Assembly: GCA_013330055.1 (NCBI GenBank)
Contig: DUJB01000012.1
Location: forward strand, 15,834-26,123
Reading direction: 5' to 3'
Source of the DNA: Nitrosopumilaceae archaeon
Lineage (GTDB): Archaea; Thermoproteota; Nitrososphaeria; Nitrososphaerales; Nitrosopumilaceae
DNA length: 10,290 bases
A program made the translations under genes and the position numbers. Of the stretch, positions 1 through 6,480 are shown piece after piece (position 1 is the first letter of the stretch; each line of letters begins with the position of its first letter). The notes beneath the pieces are model-generated. The model saw nothing but the letters and a program-made list of their open reading frames with translations. It was not told where the DNA came from and did no database searches.

Positions 1-879
1 GGAACCGAAGCTGTTGAAGCTGCAATAAAGTTTGGAAGAAAATTTACTGGAAAAACTGGAATGGTAGCAATGAATGGTTCTTATCATGGGAAATCATTTG
101 GTTCTCTTTCACTAACATTTAGTCCAAAATATCGCAAATCTTTTGGACCACTTGTAGAAAAAGTTTCTTTTTCTCCATTTGGAGATATTGAAACGTTAAG
201 ATCAACTGTGAACGCTGATACTGGATTTATTATACTGGAACCAATTCAGGGAGAAAGCGGTATTCATGTTGCACCAGATGGTTTTCTCCAAGACGTAAGA
301 AAATTGTGTGATGAAAAAGGGATACTTTTGATATTTGATGAGATACAATCTGGGCTTGGCAGAACTGGGAAGATGTGGGCAGGAGAACACTGGAACACAA
401 CTCCAGACATCATGTGTCTTGCAAAAGGCATAGCAGGTGGAGTACCTATGGGTGCTACACTTGTTAGGCCAGACATACTTGCATGCATAAGCAAAGGAGA
501 ACAATCCTCAACCTTTGGTGGTAATCCTCTTTCATGTGCTGCAGGAACAGCTACAATACAGGCTCTAACTCAGGACAGATTAGTTGAAAATGCAACAAAA
601 ATGGGCAACAAATTCCGAGAAGGATTAGATAGACTAAAAGAAAAGCATAGAATAATTCGAGAAATCCGTGGCAAGGGTCTAATGATTGGAGTAGAGATGA
701 AATTTGAAGTTAAAGATATTTTGTTTGATGGAATAACAAATGGCATATTATTTTTGTATTCGGGAAAAAACATACTCAGATTGTTACCTCCACTTGTGAT
801 TTCAGAATCAGATATAGACAAAACTTTAGAAGTACTTGATGCAGTATTAGACAGAGAGGAAAAGCGTAGAAATGTCTAG
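1..879 (+). CDS. lysJ: LysW-aminoadipate/ornithine-type aminotransferase LysJ (5' truncated)
   Basis: This is a class III PLP-dependent aminotransferase of the ArgD/LysJ family. It transfers an amino group from glutamate to the LysW-bound aminoadipate semialdehyde, the penultimate lysine step. In many archaea the same enzyme also serves LysW-ornithine synthesis. The reading frame is open from base 1, beginning GTEAVEAAIK, which is the conserved family segment normally near residue 100. About a quarter of a ~390-aa protein is therefore missing upstream. Visible landmarks are FDEIQSGLGRTG, whose Asp (codon at 337) should contact the PLP ring nitrogen, and LAKGIAGG, whose Lys (codon at 424) should form the Schiff base. 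The ATG at 61 is internal and is not the true start. The stop overlaps the start of the following Lrp gene by 8 nt. Assignment to LysJ rather than plain ArgD rests on the adjacent lysS-lysW-lysX-lysK genes; dual function is likely but not shown. Confidence 0.9.
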   Translation, partial: GTEAVEAAIKFGRKFTGKTGMVAMNGSYHGKSFGSLSLTFSPKYRKSFGPLVEKVSFSPFGDIETLRSTVNADTGFIILEPIQGESGIHVAPDGFLQDVRKLCDEKGILLIFDEIQSGLGRTGKMWAGEHWNTTPDIMCLAKGIAGGVPMGATLVRPDILACISKGEQSSTFGGNPLSCAAGTATIQALTQDRLVENATKMGNKFREGLDRLKEKHRIIREIRGKGLMIGVEMKFEVKDILFDGITNGILFLYSGKNILRLLPPLVISESDIDKTLEVLDAVLDREEKRRNV

Positions 880-1291
880 AGACAAAACGGACGAATTTAT
901 AATTGAAACACTGAAGAAAGACTCTAGAGAATCTTTTGTAGAAATAGGGCAAAAGTTAGGTCTTTCGGAATCAGCAGTAAGAAGGAGAGTTAAAAATCTT
1001 CTTGATGGAGGAATAATAAAAAAATTCACAATAGAAACTGGCGATGCAAATGCAACAAGCGCAATCATTTTGATCTCGGTTGACTCTTCAATTGATACAT
1101 CAAAAGTTTCTGCAAAGCTAACAAAACTTCCAGGAGTACATACTGTTTATGAAATAACTGGACAATATGACATTGCAGTAATAATACGAGCACCAACTAT
1201 TACAGATATTAACGTGTGTATTGATTCTCTACGAAAGGTCCCAGGAGTCTTTGATACAAACACTGTCATCATTTTGCGCACTGTAACATAA
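872..1291 (+). CDS. Lrp/AsnC-family transcriptional regulator, LysM-like
   Basis: This 139-aa protein has the standard Lrp/AsnC layout. A winged helix-turn-helix spans about residues 5-52 (recognition region LGLSESAVRRRVKNL). An effector-binding RAM domain spans about residues 62-135, with the typical YEITGQYDIAVII strand-turn. The ATG lies inside the end of lysJ (8-nt overlap) with a GAGG about 12 nt upstream, so the two are probably co-transcribed and translationally coupled. In Sulfolobus an Lrp-type protein, LysM, controls the lysine operon in response to lysine. The position here, between lysJ and lysS-lysW-lysX-lysK, makes a similar role the best guess. The effector and targets are inferred. 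Repeated TAGTA half-sites around the lysS TATA box are candidate binding sites. Confidence 0.88.
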   Translation: MSRDKTDEFIIETLKKDSRESFVEIGQKLGLSESAVRRRVKNLLDGGIIKKFTIETGDANATSAIILISVDSSIDTSKVSAKLTKLPGVHTVYEITGQYDIAVIIRAPTITDINVCIDSLRKVPGVFDTNTVIILRTVT

Positions 1292-1308
1292 AAACGAAAT
1301 TCGGTTGC

Positions 1309-1314
1309 TTTTTT
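1309..1314 (+). terminator. T-tract terminator after the Lrp gene
   Basis: A run of six T (inside gcttttttct) lies 17 nt after the Lrp stop codon, with no obvious hairpin. Archaeal RNA polymerase can terminate at such oligo-T tracts. A separate promoter for lysS lies downstream, which supports a transcript end here. Confidence 0.45.
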
Positions 1315-1359
1315 CTATGTAAGACGAGATCCGACATGAAAGAAGTCAAATCAGACGAT

Positions 1360-1402
1360 TCTAGTACGAATATGTTTATATCTAGTAGTTTTTTGTACTA
1401 AA
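1360..1402 (+). promoter_or_regulatory. Candidate operator: repeated TAGTA half-sites around the lysS TATA box
   Basis: TCTAGTA occurs at 1360-1366 and again at 1381-1387, exactly 21 bp (about two helical turns) apart. An inverted copy, TACTAAA, lies at 1396-1402. The outer pair TAGTAC (1362-1367) and GTACTA (1395-1400) forms an inverted repeat centred on the promoter, with arm centres 33 bp apart. Lrp-family oligomers often bind helically phased sites, so this is a candidate site for the upstream LysM-like regulator. No binding evidence is available. Confidence 0.4.
1375..1382 (+). promoter_or_regulatory. TATA box of the lysS-lysW-lysX-lysK operon
   Basis: TTTATATC is centred about 30 bp before the lysS ATG at 1409. 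With initiation roughly 25-28 bp downstream of the box, the mRNA would start within a few nucleotides of the ATG. That implies a leaderless or nearly leaderless transcript. No Shine-Dalgarno sequence precedes the ATG, which agrees. Confidence 0.6.
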
Positions 1403-1408
1403 TCAGCA

Positions 1409-2590
1409 ATGGATGATCCGAATTACTACGCAAATCAGTATAATGACATGGGTATGAAACCAAAGAAGATTCACATCTTAGATAGCACTCTAAGAGAAGG
1501 CGAGCAACACCCAGGTGTTACTTTTTCAAACAAGCAACGAATCCAGATTGCATGGATGCTTGATTATTTTGGAGTTGATCAAATAGAGATCTCGCCTGTA
1601 GTATCAAGTGATCATAAAGAAGCCACAAAAACAATAATCAAACAAGGATTGAAAGCAGATATTGTTGCACATGTGCGTGCGTTAAAAGAAGATGTAGATG
1701 TTGCACTTGATTGTGATGCAGTTTGGATGGCAACATATCTTGGTATGTCAGACATTCATCTAAAAGATAAATTAAGAATTTCGAGGGAAGAAGCTTTGCG
1801 CAGATCTGTTGAAACAGTAGAGTATGCAAAATCACATGGTTTGAAGATGAGATTTACTATGGAAGATGCAAGCAGAGCAGATCCAGCCTTTTTGATTAAA
1901 ATGTGCAAAGCAATTGAAGAAGTTGGTGTAGACAGAATCAGTATTCCAGATACTGTCGGAATTATGAGACCAATGGGAATGTACAATCTTGTAAAAGCCG
2001 TACGAGAACAAATAAAGACTCCACTTGATGTGCACTGTCATAATGATATCGGACTTGCATTAGCAAATGCTTTTGCAGGATGCGATGCGGGTGCAGATCA
2101 GATACATACAACCATAGATGGCATTGGTGAAAGAACAGGCATTCCAGCATTAGCAGAGACGGCAGTTGCACTTACCTACCTATACAAATCTCCAAATAAT
2201 TTCAGATTAGACATGTTAATGGATCTCTCACGATTAATCGAACAATATACGGACATCAAACCATACGATTCCAAGCCAATAGTAGGTGCAACAGCCTACA
2301 AGCACAAGGCTGGGACTCACCTAGCGGCAATTCTTAGAAATCCAGCTGCGTACGAACCAATCGAACCTAGAATAGTAGGAAACAGAAGGAAGATAGTCTT
2401 TGGTGAACTAGCAGGCAAAAATGGTGCAGCCTATCTCATGTCAATTTTGGGCCTGGAACAAAATGATGAGCATGCAAAGGCAGTAGCAACAGGACTAAAG
2501 AACTTGCGAATGGGCGATTTGCTTGAAATTCCATTGGATGACAGACTTGAAAAAAAGATAATTAATGACACCCAAATTAAGGTAAAGTAA
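1409..2590 (+). CDS. lysS: Homocitrate synthase (LeuA-like family)
   Basis: This 393-aa enzyme of the isopropylmalate/homocitrate synthase family should condense acetyl-CoA with 2-oxoglutarate to homocitrate, the first step of the aminoadipate lysine pathway. The N-terminal TIM-barrel shows DSTLREGEQ (residues 25-33). The Glu after Arg29 is the expected metal ligand, as in homocitrate synthases, where isopropylmalate synthases usually have Asp. HCHND supplies the other ligands, His209 and His211. GIGERTG and YKHKAGTHLAA follow as further family motifs. The length matches known homocitrate synthases (~375-390 aa). There is no long C-terminal LeuA regulatory domain, so feedback by that domain is not expected. 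The ATG is chosen from its spacing to the TATA box. It is the first gene of a tight lysine operon, with lysW starting 10 nt after its stop. Homoaconitase and homoisocitrate dehydrogenase genes are not in the window. Confidence 0.88.
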   Translation: MDDPNYYANQYNDMGMKPKKIHILDSTLREGEQHPGVTFSNKQRIQIAWMLDYFGVDQIEISPVVSSDHKEATKTIIKQGLKADIVAHVRALKEDVDVALDCDAVWMATYLGMSDIHLKDKLRISREEALRRSVETVEYAKSHGLKMRFTMEDASRADPAFLIKMCKAIEEVGVDRISIPDTVGIMRPMGMYNLVKAVREQIKTPLDVHCHNDIGLALANAFAGCDAGADQIHTTIDGIGERTGIPALAETAVALTYLYKSPNNFRLDMLMDLSRLIEQYTDIKPYDSKPIVGATAYKHKAGTHLAAILRNPAAYEPIEPRIVGNRRKIVFGELAGKNGAAYLMSILGLEQNDEHAKAVATGLKNLRMGDLLEIPLDDRLEKKIINDTQIKVK

Positions 2591-2600
2591 GGAAAGTAAG

Positions 2601-2765
2601 ATGAAATGCCCAGAATGTGATGCAACCATCACTCCTCCAAAAGATGCAATCGAAGGAGAGATAATAACATGTCCAGATTGTGGCGCAAGCTTTGAGCTAG
2701 CAAAAGGATCTTCAGGCTTTGAGTTAAAACCAGCACAAACTGTTGGTGAGGACTGGGGCCAGTGA
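2601..2765 (+). CDS. lysW: Amino-group carrier protein LysW, with unusual C-terminal Gln
   Basis: This 54-aa acidic protein is shorter than most ORF-calling cut-offs. It has a zinc ribbon with CPEC (Cys3, Cys6) and CPDC (Cys24, Cys27) and ends VGEDWGQ. LysW carries lysine (and in some archaea arginine) intermediates: the amino group of aminoadipate is ligated to the side-chain carboxyl of its C-terminal Glu. The family tail is EDWGE. Here the last codon is CAG (2760-2762), giving Gln, directly before TGA. If the base is correct, the protein needs deamidation, or it uses another carboxyl, before it can be loaded. A single C-to-G difference would restore Glu, so a sequencing error is possible. 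A weak GGAAAG lies before the ATG. The stop overlaps the GTG start of lysX by 4 nt (GTGA). The identity is secure from size, zinc ribbon, EDWG tail and neighbours. Confidence 0.93.
   Translation: MKCPECDATITPPKDAIEGEIITCPDCGASFELAKGSSGFELKPAQTVGEDWGQ
2745..2751 (+). promoter_or_regulatory. Shine-Dalgarno for lysX inside lysW
   Basis: GGTGAGG is a strong match to the archaeal anti-Shine-Dalgarno sequence and lies 10 nt before the GTG start of lysX. It is formed by the codons for Gly-Glu-Asp of the LysW tail (VGEDWG). This supports the GTG start at 2762 and translational coupling of lysX to lysW. Confidence 0.6.
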
Positions 2766-3610
2766 GCTCCGGATTATCGATTCTTTACGATACCATCCGG
2801 TGGGAAGAAAAAGCTCTCTTTGACGCTGCAAAAAAGATGGGAATCAATGTGGAGATGGTTGATTGTAAGAATTTGTTTGTCAGTTTGGATAAGTCCCAAG
2901 AAAAATTTGAAACTGTGATACAACGATGTGTTAGTTATTACCGTAGTTTACACTCTACTGCAGCACTTGAAGGAAAAGGAGTTAATGTGATAAACTCTTT
3001 GAACACAAGCATCTTTGCAGGAAATAAACTGTTCACTCATATGCTTTTACAAAAATATGGAGTTCCAACCCCATTTAGTGCAGTAGCATTTTCTGAAGAA
3101 GCTGCACTTGAAACTCTAGAATCTAAAGGATATCCAATGGTTCTAAAACCAACAGTTGGGAGCTGGGGAAGAATGATTGCGTTACTCAAAGATCGTGATT
3201 CGGCAGAAGGAATAATGGAAAGTAGAGAAAGGATGTATCCAATCTACCAAGTGTATTATCTTGAAGAATTTGTTCAAAGACCACCACGCGATATTAGAGC
3301 TATAATGGTAGGAGACAAAGTTGTTGCTGCAATCTATAGATATTCCGGAGATGATCAATGGAAAACAAACATGGCACTTGGTGGCAAGGCAGAAGAATGT
3401 AAGGTTACAAAAGAGATGGAAGACATATGCATCAAAGCAAAAAACGCAGTACAGGGACAAATAGTTGGGGTAGATTTAATGGAAAGTAAGGATAAAGGAC
3501 TGGTTGTGCATGAAGTAAACAACACAACAGAATACAAAAATACCGTTAGAGTTACTGGTGTAGATATTCCAGCCTTGATGATAGATTACGCGTTAAAATC
3601 GAGAAAATAA
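2762..3610 (+). CDS. lysX: LysW-L-2-aminoadipate ligase LysX (ATP-grasp)
   Basis: This 282-aa RimK-like ATP-grasp ligase attaches the amino group of L-2-aminoadipate to the C-terminal residue of LysW using ATP. The N-terminus reads LSILYDTIRWEEKAL, typical of LysX. The ATP-grasp core shows YPMVLKPTVGSWGRM, the YYLEEFVQ strand, DIRAIMVGDKVVAAI, and the metal-binding end VVHEVNNTTEYKN. Residues 260-261 are Asn-Thr in KNTVRVTGVDIP. An N-[TS] pair at this site marks LysX specificity, whereas glutamate-specific ArgX has Gly-Phe. This copy should therefore use aminoadipate. The start is GTG, 4 nt inside lysW, with GGTGAGG 10 nt upstream. The stop is 3 nt before the proposed TTG start of lysK. Its partner LysW ends in Gln here, which leaves the acceptor group in question. 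Confidence 0.92.
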   Translation: MSSGLSILYDTIRWEEKALFDAAKKMGINVEMVDCKNLFVSLDKSQEKFETVIQRCVSYYRSLHSTAALEGKGVNVINSLNTSIFAGNKLFTHMLLQKYGVPTPFSAVAFSEEAALETLESKGYPMVLKPTVGSWGRMIALLKDRDSAEGIMESRERMYPIYQVYYLEEFVQRPPRDIRAIMVGDKVVAAIYRYSGDDQWKTNMALGGKAEECKVTKEMEDICIKAKNAVQGQIVGVDLMESKDKGLVVHEVNNTTEYKNTVRVTGVDIPALMIDYALKSRK

Positions 3611-3613
3611 GAA

Positions 3614-4747
3614 TTGGACTCTTCGATAACCATAACACCTAGGTTTTCAGTAAAGATGCTTGAGAAGGCACTTAGACTTTATACTCCTTCTCTTTCTGAA
3701 AAACCGTTTGCAGAATTTTTGGCAGATAAATGCGATGATTTAGGGTTTGAAAACATACACATCGATGAAGTAGGAAACCTAATTGCAACAAAAGGCTCTG
3801 GTTCTCCCAAGATACTTTTATGCGGTCACATGGATACAGTTCCTGGCAAAATCAAAGTAAAAAATGATAATGGTTTTCTTTATGGACGAGGTGCGTCTGA
3901 TGCAAAAGCTCCACTTATGTCCATGCTTCTTGCTGCTGCAACAATGCAAAACCATACTGGGACAGTAGTTTTTGCAGCTGTGGTAGATGAAGAAGGAAAC
4001 GCTACTGGTATCAAGAGTCTTGTAAAACAAAAGCTTGACATTGATTATGCAATTTTTGGAGAACCAAGTGGAATACGAAACATCACGATCGCTTACAAGG
4101 GAAGAATTGCTATTAATCTTAAAATAAATGTAGGAAACAGTGCGCATGCGAGTGCACCATGGCTTGCAAAAAATGCAATTGATGAGGCGTATGTATTCAT
4201 AAGCGCTCTAAAAAATGAACTAGAAGGAAATCAAGCTAACAAACCAAAAGGAATGCTACTTACAGCGACTCTAACTGAGATAAAAGGTGGAACAAGCCAC
4301 AATGTAACAGCTGTAGAATGTGATGCAGTGATGGACGTTAGAATTCCGGTAGACATGAATTGTACATCAGTTGGAGAAAAAATAGCTACAACTGTTCAAG
4401 AAGTTTCAAAAAAACAAGGGGTCAGTGCATTTTATTCTGTATTAGATGAAACAGAACCATTTGAAGCTCCACATGATTCACCACTTGTTAGAGCTTTGAC
4501 GTTGGGCGTAATTGATGTAGAAAAATCAAGACCACAGCTAATCCGTAAAACAGGAACGGGCGATATGAACATAATTGGAAATGCATTAAACATTCCTGTA
4601 GTGACATATGGTCCAGGAGATCCACATGCGTCACACACAATTGACGAACGGGTTTCAATTGATGAGTTTCTTAGAAGCATCGAGGTCTTCAAACACATGT
4701 TGTATCACTTGAAGAGATTACACGGAAAATCAAAACATAGCGCGTAA
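3614..4747 (+). CDS. lysK: LysW-lysine hydrolase LysK (M20 metallopeptidase)
   Basis: This M20-family zinc hydrolase should cleave the gamma-glutamyl amide in LysW-lysine, releasing lysine and regenerating the carrier. In many archaea it also handles LysW-ornithine. The metal-site motifs are in order: LLCGHMDTVPG (His72, Asp74), GRGASDAKAP (Asp96), DEEG (Glu126 and Glu127, the general base and a ligand), and DPHASHTIDER near the C-terminus. A lid/dimerisation domain lies between (around GNSAHASAPW). The frame can start at TTG 3614 (377 aa, 3 nt after lysX) or at ATG 3656 (363 aa). Neither has a clear Shine-Dalgarno. The ATG gives a length nearer to characterised LysK, while the TTG fits the tight operon. 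Because LysK naturally hydrolyses an amide on the terminal Glu, it is a conceivable deamidase for the Gln-ending LysW; this is speculation. Confidence 0.9.
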   Translation: MDSSITITPRFSVKMLEKALRLYTPSLSEKPFAEFLADKCDDLGFENIHIDEVGNLIATKGSGSPKILLCGHMDTVPGKIKVKNDNGFLYGRGASDAKAPLMSMLLAAATMQNHTGTVVFAAVVDEEGNATGIKSLVKQKLDIDYAIFGEPSGIRNITIAYKGRIAINLKINVGNSAHASAPWLAKNAIDEAYVFISALKNELEGNQANKPKGMLLTATLTEIKGGTSHNVTAVECDAVMDVRIPVDMNCTSVGEKIATTVQEVSKKQGVSAFYSVLDETEPFEAPHDSPLVRALTLGVIDVEKSRPQLIRKTGTGDMNIIGNALNIPVVTYGPGDPHASHTIDERVSIDEFLRSIEVFKHMLYHLKRLHGKSKHSA

Positions 4748-4751
4748 GCTC

Positions 4752-4758
4752 AAAATAA
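4752..4758 (+). promoter_or_regulatory. Weak TATA-like box before dph5
   Basis: AAAATAA is centred about 24 bp before the ATG of the Dph5 gene, within a 31-nt gap that has no Shine-Dalgarno. The spacing would suit a leaderless transcript, but the match is weak and read-through from the lysine operon is equally possible. Confidence 0.25.
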
Positions 4759-4778
4759 CCAACTTCTCAAACTCGATT

Positions 4779-5816
4779 ATGCTGTGGTTTGTCGGTCTTG
4801 GTATTGCTGGTGCAGATGGAATTGGTTCTGACGCAATAAAGATCATCAAAAAGGCAGATCTTGTCTATTTTGAGAATTTTACTAGCCCAATTACAAAATC
4901 AGAATTAGTAAAGATCAAAAAGATAGTAAAAGGTGAGTTTAAGACGGCTCCACGATGGTTAGTTGAGGATGGAAAAGCAATTCTTAGGGAAGCAAAAAAG
5001 AAAGAGGTCGTACTACTTTCGTATGGAGACCCCTACATTGCTACTACACACATAGAATTGAGGACAAGAGCAATCTTAGAAAAGATCCGAACAAAAACAA
5101 TCCATGCCGCATCCGCAATTACATCACTTATTGGAGAATGTGGTTTTCATTTTTACAAGGTAGGAAAGATTGTTACCATGATGAAAGACCAGCAATCCGT
5201 TTCCAGTGTTTATTATACACTTTATGATAATCTAGTGGCCGGAAATCATACCATAATAATTTTAGAATTTAACAGTGATGCCAAATTTTTCTTAAATCCA
5301 AAGGATGCTCTTTCTAGTTTACTTGTTGCAGAAAGTGGACAAAAAAGAAATGTTATTGATTATTCTTCTTTTGTCATAGTTGCATCAAGAATCGGTGCGA
5401 AAAATCAAAAGATAATAGCAGGAAAAATTTCAAGTTTAGTAAATACGGATTTTGGAAAACCGCCGCATACTATTATAATTCCTGGCAGAATGCACTTTAC
5501 AGAATCTGATGCACTGAAAGTTTTAGCAAAATGTATTGATGCGCCTTTTGATAATTCTTCAAAGATTCAAAAAATTTCAGAACAGATGTTGCAAAAATAT
5601 ATTCCAAAAGCAAGAAAAGCATTAGAAGAAGTGATAAATCGTTTTAAAGATGATAAAAGCCTTCAATCAGTTTTAGAAAATGCTGAACTATATCTTGATG
5701 ACGCAGAAAAATTTCAGAACCAGGGAAAAGAAGAGCTTGCAGTTTTAAGTATCGGATATGCTGAAGGATTAATTGATGCCTTGCGTTTTTCAAAGGGAAT
5801 AGATCCTTGGACATAG
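4779..5816 (+). CDS. dph5: Diphthine synthase Dph5 fused to a DUF357 domain
   Basis: Residues 1 to about 258 form a tetrapyrrole-methylase-fold SAM methyltransferase of the Dph5 family. It methylates the modified histidine of translation elongation factor 2 during diphthamide synthesis. Evidence is the start MLWFVGLGIAG, LLSYGDPYIATTHIELR (residues 79-95, SAM-binding loop), SLIGECGFHFYKVGK, and PHTIIIPGRMHFTESDAL (229-246). Archaeal Dph5 normally ends near 255-265 aa. Here about 80 further residues (266-345) continue as an alpha-helical segment matching my recollection of DUF357, with KYIPKARKALEEV and DDAEKFQNQGKEELAVLSIG and ending GIDPWT. DUF357 has no known activity. The DNA reads straight through with no frameshift. 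It starts 31 nt after lysK and stops 46 nt before the FAD synthetase gene. Confidence 0.88.
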   Translation: MLWFVGLGIAGADGIGSDAIKIIKKADLVYFENFTSPITKSELVKIKKIVKGEFKTAPRWLVEDGKAILREAKKKEVVLLSYGDPYIATTHIELRTRAILEKIRTKTIHAASAITSLIGECGFHFYKVGKIVTMMKDQQSVSSVYYTLYDNLVAGNHTIIILEFNSDAKFFLNPKDALSSLLVAESGQKRNVIDYSSFVIVASRIGAKNQKIIAGKISSLVNTDFGKPPHTIIIPGRMHFTESDALKVLAKCIDAPFDNSSKIQKISEQMLQKYIPKARKALEEVINRFKDDKSLQSVLENAELYLDDAEKFQNQGKEELAVLSIGYAEGLIDALRFSKGIDPWT

Positions 5817-5817
5817 A

Positions 5818-5824
5818 ATTTATA
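5818..5824 (+). promoter_or_regulatory. TATA-like box before the FAD synthetase gene
   Basis: ATTTATA starts two bases after the dph5 stop codon and is centred 42 bp before the TTG start of the downstream gene. This would give a leader of about 15-18 nt containing AGTGAT (5853-5858), a possible weak Shine-Dalgarno sequence. Its role as a promoter is only suggestive. Confidence 0.3.
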
Positions 5825-5862
5825 GATGAAAAGAGAATAGAAGTCTTGTTTTAGTGATATAG

Positions 5863-6480
5863 TTGGATGCTTTAGATAAGGAGATAATATCAGCGTTGTA
5901 TGTTTCCTCGGTTTCAGGTGAGGATGCCATTTCAATAATTAGAAAGAAACTTCCTGTTAACCCTGATCATCTAAAAACTAAGATAGATGCTTTTGTAAAA
6001 AATGGTATTGTTGAGTCTGACAAAAAAACACTGACAGACATCGGTAGATCATCAATAAGGGTAGTTCTTGCTGGCGGAGTCTTTGATATCATACATCCTG
6101 GACATATACATACTCTAAGAGCTGCCAAGGCATTAGGAAATGTGCTAATAGTTGTAATAGCCACTGACCAGACTGCACAAAAGATGAAGCATAGATTACC
6201 CCTTCATAACATGGAGATTAGACGTGACCTTGTGAATTCTCTTTTGATGGTGGATCACGTCGTGATTGGATATGAAGGAGATATTTTCAAGACGGTAGCT
6301 CTTGTAAAACCAGACATCATAGCATTAGGTTATGATCAGATCCATCAAGAAAAATTCATCACTGATGGGTGTAAGAAGATAAATGTTAATGCAAGCATAG
6401 CAAGATTACAGTCTCCTATACCTGACATCAAAAGTTCAAAGATAGAGAGCGAATACGGCGAATCAATTTATCGAATTTAG
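5863..6480 (+). CDS. ribL: RibL-type FAD synthetase with N-terminal winged-helix domain
   Basis: Residues about 65-205 form a cytidylyltransferase-like nucleotidyltransferase. Motifs are GGVFDIIHPGH (the HxGH motif is His78-Pro-Gly-His81), LGNVLIVVIATD, GYDQ (156-159) and a C-terminal SSKI (191-194, the ISSxxI-type motif). Archaeal RibL adenylylates FMN to FAD, and the riboflavin kinase gene lies 211 bp beyond this one, convergently; this supports the assignment over TagD-like enzymes. Residues 1 to about 62 look like a winged-helix DNA-binding domain, ending KNGIVESDKKTLTDIGRSS. Characterised RibL from Methanocaldococcus is about 150 aa and consists of the catalytic domain alone, so this domain is extra. 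The start is TTG: an in-frame TAG lies immediately before it, no ATG fits, and AGTGAT lies 4 nt upstream. It ends by overlapping the minus-strand zinc-ribbon gene by 4 nt. Confidence 0.82.
   Translation: MDALDKEIISALYVSSVSGEDAISIIRKKLPVNPDHLKTKIDAFVKNGIVESDKKTLTDIGRSSIRVVLAGGVFDIIHPGHIHTLRAAKALGNVLIVVIATDQTAQKMKHRLPLHNMEIRRDLVNSLLMVDHVVIGYEGDIFKTVALVKPDIIALGYDQIHQEKFITDGCKKINVNASIARLQSPIPDIKSSKIESEYGESIYRI

Noticed and set aside
202..504. A 100-codon minus-strand open frame inside lysJ
   Set aside because: It is a shadow of the conserved aminotransferase core, with unlikely composition and no supporting signals.
3818..4147. A 109-codon minus-strand open frame inside lysK
   Set aside because: It is opposite conserved M20 metal-site codons, its composition is odd (Cys, Ser and Tyr rich), and it has no promoter or recognisable domain.
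4432..4698. An 88-codon minus-strand open frame in lysK
   Set aside because: It is opposite the conserved C-terminal DPHASHTIDER region and shows no features of its own.
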